Of a DNA stretch of 64,000 nucleotides, positions 44,473-55,843 are shown in pieces; positions within the stretch are counted from its first letter, which is position 1; every line of letters starts with the position of its first letter. The position numbers were made by a program, and so were the translations under genes. Location: positions 1 to 64,000 of the forward strand of contig JARUPY010000069.1 of NCBI GenBank assembly GCA_029817715.1. Reading direction: 5' to 3'. This DNA comes from Melastoma dodecandrum. Its lineage: Eukaryota; Streptophyta; Magnoliopsida; Myrtales; Melastomataceae. The notes below the pieces were generated by a model, which worked only from the letters and a program-made list of their open reading frames with translations, made no database searches and was not told where the DNA came from.

Positions 44473-44489
44473 CCCCGGCAACGGCGCCA
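44473..44489 (-). promoter_or_regulatory. Athila primer-binding site (tRNA-Asp type)
   Basis: The minus strand reads TGGCGCCGTTGCCGGGG, the site reported for Athila and complementary to tRNA-Asp. It starts 6 bases from the LTR2 end (TGTTCGC on the plus strand at 44496). Confidence 0.9.
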
Positions 44490-44495
44490 CAAACT

Positions 44496-45692
44496 TGTTC
44501 GCTAAAACGCACACACAAGTATATGGGTCGCACAAGTAATAAAGTAATTAGTAAAAGTCGTTCCCACGGAGATTGTTCAGAATATTTTGTCGATTATCAA
44601 CTTAACAAGACTCAATCTAGCTAGTAGAGTTTAATTGGTAAAAGATTTAATGTAAGAATGAAAATAGCAACTAAACAAAACTAAGTATAGAATAAATCAA
44701 TGGATGAAGAACCAAAGACTATGAATCCCTTATCGTTCGTGAACTATCTGCACTCTCTCTTCCTCAATTCCCTCGATTTCACGTTTACTAACCAAAATTC
44801 TTATAGTTCGTTAGACCCCACTCGAGTTTGTAACGGTGAATTATAAATTATCTGTAAACCTATATCTCTATATTGATGTACGAACAACTATAACCCTTTA
44901 AGTGTCAATTGTCGTCTTGGTTACCTACGAGCGTATATCTCTATACTTCTCTGAGTTAACCTGATCTCTCAGGCTTAACCTATGTTATATTCTCCCTCTT
45001 TTAATCTTAAGTCCCTCTCTCGAGTCCACTAAAAGATAAGAAATCAAACAAGTCGGCTATCAACCCAATATGCAAGCATTAAGCACAAAAGAACATAAGC
45101 AAATGTGAAACTTCACGAATTGATTCCGAAAAGAGTTTGCACAATCACTACATGAGTCGGTTCATCATTGTCCTAGATAAAAGATTTAGTTTCGCATACT
45201 AGCCAAAAAGCAAAGCAAGAAAAGTAAAGAAAAGAAAATCTTCATCGTCTTCTCCAATCTCTCTTCTTTAGCCGCCGCCTCGTAGCCTCTCCAGCTGTCT
45301 CAATTCTCACGATTTAAACCCTTTTATAGCTAGGGTAAATCTTCCCAAAGCACTCAAGATTTTAGGAAATATATAAAAAGATATCTCGCCTCGTGTGGCC
45401 ACACGACATCTTCGTGTGGCCACACGAGCCTTTCTGCCCACAAGCTTCCCCCTCGGCAACTCTACCATATACCTTCTTGTCGCTCCTCCTTCAAGATGTC
45501 TTTCTCGACATGGATTTCGCGTCGTATCGACCTCTTTTCCTGCAAAGAACCTCACAAGCGCAAAAATACCTAAACAAAGCGACTAAACAGAAAATAATAG
45601 GCAACTAACCCTACATTCAAATAAATGTCAGATGTCTAATACTCATTAGGCTCGTAAATGAGATATATAACTCTAATATCATATAGTTAACA
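44496..45692 (-). repeat. Athila LTR2 (5' LTR of the main element)
   Basis: This 1197-bp copy has ends TGTT...AACA. It borders the primer site on one side. On the other side lie a second polypurine tract and 3' internal sequence (45693-46497), so it is shared by two tandem element units. It holds two TCGTGTGGCCACACGA palindromes at about 45392-45430. Confidence 0.9.
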
Positions 45693-46497
45693 CACCCCCA
45701 AACCTATTTTTTGCTATTCCCGAGCCAAACAGAAAGAAAGTAATGCACCTAAAACACTCTAATGAAAACTTAATCATAGTCTTCGGTGTCATCAACCAAG
45801 CTCTTTGTTCTCAGATAGTAGTTACTCCACCAGTGAAGTCAGATTCCTGTCCTTACCCAACTCCTGTTTCGACAACCACATGTTCCTATCCTCCACCATC
45901 TTTTCATAAAAACATTTTCAACAACCACATTTTCAGCTTAAAACAAGTCCATCACTCAAAGAAAACATTTCACAGAGATGATTTGCAAAACCACCCCAAC
46001 ACCTCGATCTGCTTGCTCCAAGTATCACAACATACCACACATTTTCTCAACTTTTTTTTTCTCTTGCTCGACTCTAAATCTCTTATTGGTAATAATGGAG
46101 ACTCGTGTAACGAGCTTTCGACCAATGACTCCCAAACTAGTCGGTCCAAGGTATTATGTGATAAAGCACCACTCGAAACTAATAACTCAAGCCACCACTA
46201 TCACGACTCACACCACAAGTACTTATTCAGGCATTTTATTGATTTTTCATACTTTTTTTCTTCTTTTTTTTTCACCTAGACATTGGTACTCAGAGCCTTG
46301 GAAAGATGTTTTGTTTTATTTTTTTTTGTTTTTTTTCGCCTACAGGTTCACTTCACAAGGTTGTCTAGGTGGCTCTACTCCTCCCTAACGTCCATGTGCT
46401 CTAAGAGATCTGGACTCGTTTCAGCCATAAAAATAATTTCTTCCCTAATTTTGGATAGGAACACAATATCACCTCACACAATATCATCCTCACACAA
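45693..46497 (-). repeat. Duplicated Athila 3' internal segment with polypurine tract
   Basis: Homologous to 27851-28640: it starts with the same polypurine tract and continues into the 3' untranslated region. It is joined at about 46497 to the middle of an LTR (LTR3), apparently within a short CACACAAG/AAGCAAAGCAAG junction. It is the only internal sequence left of a second tandem unit. Confidence 0.85.
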
Positions 46498-46964
46498 GCA
46501 AAGCAAGAAAAGAAAAGAAAAGAAAATCTCTATCGTCTTCTGCAATCTCTCTTCTTTAACCGTCGCCTCGTAGCCTCTCCGTCTGTCTCAATACTCACGA
46601 TTTAAACCCTTTTATAGCTAGGGTAAATCTTCCCAAAGCACCTAAGATTTTAGGAAATAATATAAAAAGATATCTCGCCCCGTGTGGCCGCACGAGCCTT
46701 GTTGTCCACCAGCTTCCCCCTCGGCAACTCTACCATCTACTTTCTTGTCGTTCCTCCTTAAAGATGTCTTCCTCGACATGGATTTTACGTCGTATCAACC
46801 CCTTTTCCTATAAAGAACCTCACAAGTGCAAAAATACCCAAACAAAGCGACTAAACCGAAAATAATATGCAACTAACCTACCCTATATGCAAATAAATGT
46901 CGGATATCTAACACTCATTAGGCTCCTAAATGAGATATATAACTCTAATATCATAGAGTTAACA
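46498..46964 (-). repeat. Partial Athila LTR3 (U3 side)
   Basis: Matches LTR2 from about 45211 to its outer end 45692, ending in the same GTTAACA. About 715 bp of the inner part (R-U5 side) and the primer site are missing. It is flanked on the right by ACTTT (46965-46969), the same duplication as at 26650-26654. Confidence 0.85.
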
Positions 46965-47240
46965 ACTTTGTCGTCGATGATGCAGCTCGTAAGGAAGAAG
47001 CTCTCCGTTTAACTCTCTGCTCGAGTTGGTGTCACGCTCAAACCCTTGAGGACAGCTAGTAGTTCTCTTTCGTTCTTATACTCCTCTATTTCCTCCACAT
47101 CCCAGGTGGGGATCACCTTCTCAACGAACTCTTCTTCCTCATTAGATAACTATCCGACGATTGTGTTGTCAGACAATACAATGACAGAGTTTCTCTCGTT
47201 TGACTTGACTTCAGGTCGAGTAGTCGATGTTGGGGTGTAG
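46965..47240 (-). pseudogene. Gypsy family A fragment, right half (gag-protease junction)
   Basis: On the minus strand it reads EEEEFVEKVIPTWDVEEIEEY, ERELLAVLKGLSVTPTRAES and ends in a CIIDDKV-like segment exactly at the Athila insertion. The reading continues into VCRVIVDSGSC at 26640. This is the standard gag-to-protease linker of this gypsy family. It begins with the right copy of the ACTTT duplication. Confidence 0.75.
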
Positions 47241-49260
47241 TTACCCTAATTATGTGTTATCATGGTTTGTTTATTCAACTGATTCCTGTCGTTGACTAAT
47301 TTTTTTAACCTTCATGCAAAACCGTTTGATTTCTTTAGTTAATATGATTAGGATTAGTGTAATTTTAAGATATGATTATGCCCTTTTGCCCGATGACGTT
47401 TCGTAACTATCGTTAAGCATGATTAATGATATTTTATTTTAAACAAAGCTCTAAAATTAATTAGCCTTATTATTTTTAAGGTCGTGTAACACGATTAATG
47501 ATGTTTTCAAAAATTTTGAAATTCATCACGATTATCCATTTTGATCGAAATGACGTGAACATCATTCGTTTGAATCATGGGCGGACTCAACCCAAATGAA
47601 AACTGCGAGACAAAGAACACTCGAATGCACAAGGCAGTCACGACAAGGAAGAAGAGAAGGATCCGGTCTCCTAAGTGGCTATCCCTTCTAACACAAGATA
47701 TCATGGCAGCAATCCCATATGGACACCTTAATTCTCACGATCTGCCAGCAAACAAACAGGGAGGAAGAGGGAAACTTTCTAATTTGCGTCTCTGGCATAA
47801 ATCATCCAAGGTCCAAGCTTTTCCAATCCCTTGCTCCGCCTACCCACGCACGACCGACATTCTCGGCAACAAGAAGCAACGATCTCAGATCGACGCCCAT
47901 GTTCATCCAACCCAAATCCGACTCTCGACCCAAATCTGACTGTTGACCATCCACACTAGGAAGTCAAATACACATGGATTTGGTAGCCGAAGCCCGCGAC
48001 TCCGAGTCCCAACAAACATATCCGAAGAACCTCTGTCTACGGCAATTATTCTTCGAAGTTCCCAGCATCCATAGCCTATTTCTCCTTGTCCAAAGATACG
48101 GATTGTTTATCATTATCTCTCGTAGGCTCATGGCTTAGCAGAAGGCTTTTGTGGGATTAATGGTTTCACTTGAGTTTCCTAAATTCGATTACCGTAATTC
48201 TGGATGAGATTTTCTTACACTATCCTCTCAGGGGTCAACCCCCTTTCGCCCCTAGACACCCCGAAGCAAACTCTCCGGCCAAGGACCAGAAGCTCAATTC
48301 CCGCACGGGCGAAAACCATCCTTGTCCAAGCCATATTCGTAACCTCAGTTCTTTTTGGAGGTAATTAGACATATTAAAAAAATCAATTTAGTGTAGCTGC
48401 ACGAAGTGTTTGCTATTAAATTTGAATTTTGATTTTAACAAATACTGTAACTTGTTTTCTATCTTTAATTGAATATTAAAATTTATTTATTTTTACCTCG
48501 GATAGTAAATATTTGACTGATTAATGAATTAATAGTTGAGCATGAAACTTTTACAACAAATTATTTGCTAATCCGTAATTGAGTGACGCTCAAATACAAA
48601 TTACTGGATTTTTTTTTTTACGAAAGCTCGATTTCGCCGATCATTTCCGTTGTTTAGATAAAGTTAATACGTTGTCTCAGGGCATGTTACTGACGCCCGT
48701 CTTCGTATTTTGCATGAAAAACACGGCGTAATTGAGTGGACATTCCGAGGAATCCGATCGCCGCAAATAGTACACGTCCAAGGAATTCTCCTCCAAAATC
48801 GCAGAAGATCGATATCAACGGGCTACACTGAGCCCCATATATAACGCTTTTACTAGTTAATTTTCTAACCCAAATCCCAAATTTTCATTTATTGATTTAC
48901 ATGAAAAATCAACCCTCTATCTCGAGGATTACTATTAAAGCTCCAACAAGCTCTGAAAGGAAGTCTCCAAGATGCGTGTAACTGACCGCATGGATTTCTT
49001 CACGTGTGCAAAACACCGCGAGAAACGAAGACTATAAATCAGCCCCAACTAACGAGCTCGACCGGGCCTAAGGTACAAAGGGATGTGCGGGCCTCATGAA
49101 ATTTCTTTCTTTTCCCCTAAAATGGGCCGTGGGCCTACGGTCACCGCCCTTCCCCACTTCCTTATATCAAAATACTTGATATGTGGTTGTTTTAGATTTT
49201 ATCGTCGCATTCTGTTTGTCAATCAACACACTTGTTTTTTGGCCCAAAAAAGCCTAAATC
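47241..49260. other. Unassigned spacer
   Basis: No convincing gene. An open frame of 120 codons at 47577-47939 (plus strand) is basic and matches nothing I know. The rest is AT-rich or low-complexity, with a short T-run at 48609-48620. It may contain old element fragments that I cannot recognise. Confidence 0.4.
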
Positions 49261-49366
49261 GTGTCCAACACCCGTAAAATATTGATATAAGTATGAAGTC
49301 ATGCTCGGATATGGTCCAACGCGTATAAAACATTAACATGAGTCCGGAGTCATGCCCGAATCGGGA
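49261..49366. repeat. Two tandem copies of a 53-bp repeat
   Basis: Copies start at 49261 and 49314. Each reads GTCCAAC, then GTATAAAACATTAACATGAGT, then AGTCATGCCCG, with moderate divergence. They lie just before the satellite array and are a different sequence from it. Confidence 0.65.
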
Positions 49367-49439
49367 CCAAAATTCGTTAACCAATAGCAAAACCTTTGGA
49401 GCAAGTGCCACCTTTTCACATGCTTTGAATGTAAGAGTT

Positions 49440-51298
49440 AACAGTATATAACGATTCGGGTTCGTTTAAGCTACCGAAAATGCAAGTTCGGAATAACAAA
49501 AGTTATGCGTATTCTGGATGCAATCTACAAGTCATTGAGAATAAATTGACCAAATCTGGATACTCAGTCGAATAATTAATGTCTCAAAATAGTTTGGAAC
49601 GATTCGGGTTCGTTTTGGCTTTCGATAACACAAGTATGAAAGAACGAAAGTAATGGGCATTCTAGCTGCACAACTTTGCAAATGTTTGTGCTCGGACTTT
49701 CGCTTTGTATTCTTCAAGTCATTGAGAAGAAATTGACCTGAATCTATATCCTCGGTCGTGTAATTAATGTTTCTAAATAGTTTGAAAATATTCGGGTTCG
49801 TTTAGGATTCCGATAATGCAAGTTCGGAAGAACAAAAGTGGTGCGCATTATAGATCCACAACTTTCCGTAAGTTTTGCGCAGACTTTCCCTTTTCAATCT
49901 TCAAGTCATTGAGAAGAAATTGACTCGAATCTGGTTCCTCGGAATAATTACTAATGTTTCGAAATAGTTTGGAACGATTCCGGTTCGTTTAGGCTTTCGA
50001 AAACGCAAGTTCGGAAGAACGAAAGTTAGGTGAATTCTAGATGCACAACTTTGGTTACGTTGTGCGCGGACTTTACCTTTGCAATCATCATGTCATTGAG
50101 AAGAAATTGAACCGAATCTATATCCTAGGATGAGTAACTAATGTTTCTAAATAATTATGAAAGATTCTGGTTCGTTTAGGATTCCGATAATGCAGGTTCG
50201 GAAGAACGAAAGTGATGCGCAATCTAGATGCACAACTTTGCATAAGTTGTGCGCGGACTTTCCCAGTGCAATCTTCAAGTCATTGAGAAGAAATTTACCC
50301 CAATCTAGATCCTCGGACGAATAACTTTTGTTTTTAAATAGTTTGGAACAATTCAAGTTTGTGTAGGCATTGTAAAACGGATGTTTGGAAGAACAAAAGT
50401 TATGCAAATTCTGGATGAACAACTTTACGTAAGTTGTGCATGGGCTTTCCCTTTGCAATCTGCAAGTCATTGAGAAGAAATTGACCAAAATTTGGATCCT
50501 CGGATGAATAACCAATGTTTCTAAATAGTATGGAACGATTCAGGTTCGTTTAGGCTTCCGAAAAAGCAAGTTCAGAATAACGAAAGTTATGCGTATTCTG
50601 GATGTACATCTTTGCGTAAGTTGTGCCTGGGCTTTCCCTTTGCAATTTTCAAGTCATTGAAAAGGAATTGACCCGGGCTCATTTAGGCATCCCAAAACGG
50701 AAGTTCGGAAGAACGAAAATTATGCGCATTCTGCATGCACAATTTTGTCTAAGTTGTACGCGGGCTTTCCCTTTGCAATGTTCAAGTCATTGAGAAATAA
50801 TTGACCCGAGTCTGTTTCCAGGACGAGTAACCAACGTTTCTAAATAGTTTGCAACAATTCGGGTTCTTTTAGGCTTCCAAAAACGAAAATTCGGAAGAAC
50901 GAAACTTCTGTGCATTATAGATGCACAACCATGCCTAAGTTACACAAGGACTTCCCTTGCAATGATCAGGTCATTGAGAAGAAATTGACCCGAATATGGA
51001 TCCTCGGACGGGTAACTAATGTTTCTAAATACTATGGAACGATTCGAGTTCGTTTAGGCATCTCAAAACGGAAGTTCGGAAGAATGAAAGTTAAGCGCAT
51101 TCTGGATGCAGAACTTTCGGTAAGTAGTGCTTGTCCTTTCCTTTTGCAATCTTCAAGTCATTGAGATTACTGGAATCTGGACCCACTGACGAATAACTAA
51201 TGTTTCTTAATTGTTTGGAATGATTCGGGTGGTTCGTTTAGGCTTCCGATAGCACATGTTCCGATGAATGAAAGGTATGCGCATTCCGATGAATGAAA
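49440..51298 (+). repeat. Satellite array 1, about 187-bp monomers
   Basis: The anchor GATTCGGGTTCGTTTAGG recurs at 49453, 49601, 49788, 49976, 50163, 50350, 50537, 50856, 51041 and 51222; a truncated unit near 50675 lacks most of the anchor. Typical spacing is 185-188 bp, with one short unit of 148 bp. Each unit contains AAGTTCGGAAGAACGAAAGT, GCATTCTGGATGCACAACTT, AAGTCATTGAGAAGAAATTGAC and TCCTCGGACGAATAACTAAT blocks. Neighbouring units are diverged, and I see no higher-order pattern. The array ends at about 51298, where gypsy sequence starts. Confidence 0.92.
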
Positions 51299-51487
51299 GT
51301 TTGCGTTATGCACCGTCGAAGGAAAAGTTTGTTTGGTGATTGTAGATAGCGGTAGCTGCACCAACGTCATATCAAGGACAACGGTTGAGAAGCTCAAGTT
51401 GCCAGTTGAAGTTCATCCACATCCCTATCGTCTTCAATGGCTCAACAAGGAGTGCGGCGTTCGAGTGACCTAGAGAGCGAGAGTTCC
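51299..51487 (+). pseudogene. Gypsy family A copy A2: protease N-terminal part
   Basis: The sequence enters the element in the protease (CTVEGKVCLVIVDSGSCTNV) without LTR or gag, so the copy is 5'-truncated against the satellite. The active site DSG is intact. The frame is interrupted at 51488 by a solo LTR and resumes at 52217 (VPFSIGKIYKDE). Confidence 0.8.
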
Positions 51488-52216
51488 TGATACGGGGACG
51501 GAAAGGAATAAATGATTCCATTACCAAAACGAATGGGGACGGCACTGAAAAGGGTGCGAAATGGAGTGACACTGGAATGGACAGAAGGTGTGTAGGGTAG
51601 GCGGCTGAATGATGAAAAAGAAGGGTTGAGATCAACCTCCACGGATACAAATGCACCACCGTGAAATAAAACTGGGATGGACTCGTTTGGCCGTGGATGC
51701 AGAGACCCCACCACGAACAAGACGAGGATGAGGAACAACGCGGAGGTTACATAAACACCACCACCGGTTGAACGCTCGACTCAGTCCGCACTTGGAATCC
51801 ACCAAATGAAGAACGAGGTTGAAGGAGAATCCACTCACTTCGGGCAGAAGACCAAGTCTCACAAAAGATTTATAATCTGATAATAATAAGTTCTCCCAAT
51901 TGCTTGCAAGGGCTCCCATTATATAGGGATTACCTGAACAAGAACTTAAATGCAAGACAATGAATGTAAAATAATGCATGCATGGTCACATTCATGGACG
52001 AACCATAAATGGCTTATTGGAAATGCAACAAACATGAATGCAAGATAGTGGAGGCGAGGGTGGTTGGACAATCAATGCACCTTTAATGCCTGTCTTCAAT
52101 GCAAGGTTGCATCTGCTTCGACCAGACTTCCTTCGACGGCACTTTGGTTCGACAATTAGTCGATGATGAGCAAGCTGACAGCTCTACTCGATGGTGCGTC
52201 GATGGTCCTTGTATCA
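51488..52216 (-). repeat. Solo LTR of gypsy family A, inserted in reverse
   Basis: This 729-bp LTR has TGATACGGGG...CCTTGTATCA ends on the plus strand and perfect 5-bp duplications GTTCC at 51483-51487 and 52217-52221. Removing it restores the order of the host protease. It is of the same family as the element it interrupts (compare 55088-55843) but lies in the opposite orientation. A single LTR with a clean target duplication is the product of LTR-LTR recombination. Confidence 0.92.
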
Positions 52217-55087
52217 GTTCCATTCTCAATTGGGAAGATCTACAAAGATGAGTCGCTTTGCGACGTTATTCCAATGGATGCGTGCCACTTGCTCCTAGGA
52301 AGACCATGGCAGTTTGATCGAAGCGCGCAATATGACGGGTGTCACAATACCTATTCCATCAGCGTTGACGAGAAGAAGGTCACCCTGACACCCCTGACTA
52401 CTCAGCCTATGATAGTACCACAGAATCGATCTATCGATCAGCCTCTCAAGGGGGTAAAATTGGGTCAAGCAATTCACGAGCCATCCCCAGGAAATATCCA
52501 TACTCGAAGAGTTCAAAGAGGTGTTTCCGGAGGAGCTGCCAGTCGAACTACCACCTCTGCGAAGCATTCAACACCAGATCGACATGTTGCCAGGAGCATC
52601 TCGACCCAATCGACCAGCTTATCGATGCAATCCAGAGGAAGAAGCTAAGGAGCTGCAGAGGCAGGTTGATGAGTTAGTCAATAAGGGCCTGGTTCGAGAG
52701 AGCTTGAACCCTTGTGCTGTCCCAACCCTATTGGTGCCAAAGAAGGATGGCACTTGGCGAATGTGAATGGATAGTCGAGCGATCAACAAAATCACTGTGA
52801 AGTATCAATTTCTGATTTCTCGACTAGATGACATGTTAGATGAGTTGCGTGGAGCGCAGGTGTTTTTGAAGGTAGATTTGCGAAGTGGCTACCACCAGAT
52901 TCGAATGAAGGAAGGTGATGAGTGGATGACGGCCTTCAAAACCAAGTATGGGTTGTACGAATGGTTGGTGATTCCCTCTGGTTTGTCGAACGCGCCCAGC
53001 ATGTTCATGCAACTAATGACCCAGTCTTGCGACCATTCATGAGGAAGTTCAAGGTTGTCTTCTCCGACCACATTCTCATTTACAGTTGAAACAATGAGGA
53101 GCATGTCGACCATTTGAGAGTTGTGTTCCGCACACTTCAGGAGGAGAAGCTGTATAGGAATCTTAAGAAGTGTGAGTTCTTTCAGCCGAGTGTGATATTT
53201 CATGGTTTTGTAGTATCTGCTGAAGGAATCAAGATCGACGAAAGCAAGATCGAGTCAATCAAGGAGTGGCCGACGCCAAAGAGTTTCCACGACGTCCGAA
53301 GCTTTCATGGCTTAGCGTCGTTCTACAGAAGGTTCATTCGAAATTTCAGCTCGATCACAGCCCCACTCACCGAATGTTTGAAGGGCGACAAGTTCGAGTG
53401 GACTTCAGCCGCGCGAGCTACTTTCGAACGATTAATGGAGTGTCTAAGCGAAGTACCCGTTCTTGCCTTACCTGACTTTGCGAAGATGTTCGAAGTCGAA
53501 TGCGATGCATCGGGAGTTGGGATCGGAGTAGTCTTGTTATAGGAGGGGAGACCCATTGCATACTTCAGCGAGAAGGTCAATGGTGCCAAACTCAACTACT
53601 CGACATACGACAAGGAGTTCTTAGCCATCGTTCGAGTACTAGAGACGTGGAGCCATCCATTACTTGCTGCCTCGAGAGTTTGTGCTGCACACTGACCATG
53701 AAGCTCTCAAGTACATCAATGGACAACATAAGCTCAACTTTGTCTTGAAGCACAAACTAGGATCGAAGAACGTGGTTGCGGATGCCCTTTTGAGGAAGAT
53801 GACTCTATTATCCGTGATGTAGACAAAGCTAATTGGATTTGAGTACTTGAAGGATGTGTATTAGAACGATGAAGATTTTGGAGGAGTCTTCGCCCAATGC
53901 ACCAGTCAGGCAATTGATCGATTCCACCAAGTGAATGGATTTCTCCTTCGCGATTCTAAATTGGGCATTCCTAGGAGTTCGACGCGAGAGCTACTCATTC
54001 GAGAAGTCCACGGAGGAAGAATCGCTGGACAATTTGGAGTTGGGAAGACGCTGTCAATGCTGCAAGAGAACTTTTACTAGCCACGAATGGAGAAGCAAGT
54101 GCAAGGTCATATTTCGAGATGTGCTATCTGCCAACAGGCGAAGAGCCTAGTTCAGCCTCAGGGATTGTATACCCCATTGCCAGTCCCCGAGCGACCATGG
54201 GAGCATGTAAGTATGGATTTCGTACTAAGTTTACCAAGGACGCAGCGGAGGAAGGATTCGATAATGGCGGTGGTCGATAGATTCTCAAAGATGGCGCATT
54301 TTATTCCACGCCAGAAGACGGACAATGCAACCAATGTCGCAGATCTGTATTTTCAAGAGGTCCTAAAGTTGCATGGAGTGCCGAAGTCGATCGTATCAGA
54401 TTGAGATGTCAAATTCCTTAGTTACTTTTGGGAGACGTTGTGGCATAAGTTAGGAACAAAACTCATCTTCAGTACAGCCTATCATCCGCAGACCGATGGA
54501 CAAACGGAGGTTGTCAATCGCACCATGGCTACAATTCTTCGAACATTAGTCTCGAAGAATTAGAAGGATTGGGATGTGAAGCTCGCTCGTGTAGAATTTG
54601 CCTACAATCGAGCTCCAAGTTCGACAACGAAGTCATCACCCTTCGAGGTAGTTTATGGACTCAATCCTTTAGTCCCTGTCGAACTAATGCCTCTAGTTGG
54701 TGCTAGACCAGTTACCTGGGATGCTGAAGAGCGCACAAAGGAGATGAGAAGGCTCCATGTGAAGATTCGAACTCAGATCGAGAAGCCTAACCTTCGATAT
54801 CAGGAAAGAGCAAATCGCGGGAGGAGTGCGAAGGTCTTCCAGCCAGGAGACTTAATGTGGATTCATCTAAGGAAGGAACGATTCTCCGCAAAGAGGAAGA
54901 ACAACCTGATGCCTCGAGCGGATGGATCATTCAAGATCATCCAGCGCATCAACGACAACGCCTACAAGGTTGATCTCCCCGGTGACTATGGAGTTTCTGC
55001 CACTTTCAACGTCCAGGATCTCATTCCGTTTGTGGAGGATAACGACGATGTGAGTTTGAAGACAAACTCGTTTCAACAAGGGGAGGA
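52217..55087 (+). pseudogene. Gypsy family A copy A2: protease C-terminus, RT, RNase H, integrase
   Basis: Order on the plus strand: protease end (CDVIPMDACHLLLGRPWQFD); RT ([47 protein letters not shown]); RNase H side ([44 protein letters not shown]); integrase zinc finger ([15 protein letters not shown]) and core ([42 protein letters not shown]). The C-terminus ends in YGVSATFNVQDLIPF and a QGEDD tail. There is no separate chromodomain. In-frame stops or frame changes occur at 52765, about 53040-53100, 53540, 53820, 54080, 54400 and 54560. The frame runs past 55087 into the LTR for about 25 codons (SPTRRGLTL), a layout reminiscent of CRM-group chromoviruses. Confidence 0.88.
55078..55087 (+). 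promoter_or_regulatory. Polypurine tract of gypsy copy A2
   Basis: AAGGGGAGGA lies directly before the LTR start TGATAC. Confidence 0.8.
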
Positions 55088-55843
55088 TGATACAAAGACG
55101 GTCGACAATTCACCCACGCCCCATTCATCGCCCACCAGAAGAGGACTCACTTTGCTCATCAGCGATTGACTGAGCGACGGAGTTATTGAGCGGCAACTTC
55201 AGGCGACAGGATTCAGGCGACATTCATTCAGGCGACGACTTAATAATTCAAAGCTGAAGGGTCATGAAGCTGAAGAGTCTCGGAGAAGCTGAATCAATTT
55301 CCCTTCCATCCATGCACATTCACGCATTTGGCCATGAATCAATAAGCATTATCTTGCATCTAAATTCTTGTTTAGGTGATCCCTATATAATGGGTGCCCT
55401 TGTATACTTTTAGACAACTTTGATCAAATTATAAACCCTTTTCTAAGACTTTGTCTTCTGTCCGAAGTGAGTGAAATCTCCTTCTGCCTCGTTCTTCATT
55501 TGGTGGATTCCAAGTGCGGATTGAGTTGAGTGTATCAACCGGTGGTGGTGTATCTGTATCCTCCGCGTTGTGCCTCGGCCTCGTCTTGTTCGTAGTGGTG
55601 TATCTGTATCCGCGGCCAAACGAGTTCATCCGAGTTCCTCTTTCACTATGGTGTTTCTGTGTCCGTGGAGGTTGAATCTCAACCTATCCCTTTTTATTCC
55701 TTATTCCTTTTTTTTCCATTTCCACCCACATCCCAATCCACTACCTTCCGTCCTTACCTCACGTCACTCCACTCCACACCCTTAGTGACGTTCCCCTTCC
55801 CTTTTAATATTGGAAACATCTATTCATTGCCGTCCCCGTATCA
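55088..55843 (+). repeat. 3' LTR of gypsy family A copy A2
   Basis: A 756-bp LTR, TGATACAAAG...CCCCGTATCA, homologous to 3658-4416 and 51488-52216 in reverse. A TATA-like TATATAAT is at 55384-55391. It is followed without a recognisable duplication by the LTR of a second gypsy element. Confidence 0.88.

Noticed and set aside
44473..44489. tRNA gene suggested by CCCCGGCAACGGCGCCA
   Set aside because: Only the tRNA 3' end is present and it lies at the LTR edge, so it is a primer-binding site and not a tRNA gene.
47577..47939. 120-codon basic plus-strand ORF
   Set aside because: No domain, no similar copy in the window and no promoter evidence; length is compatible with chance.
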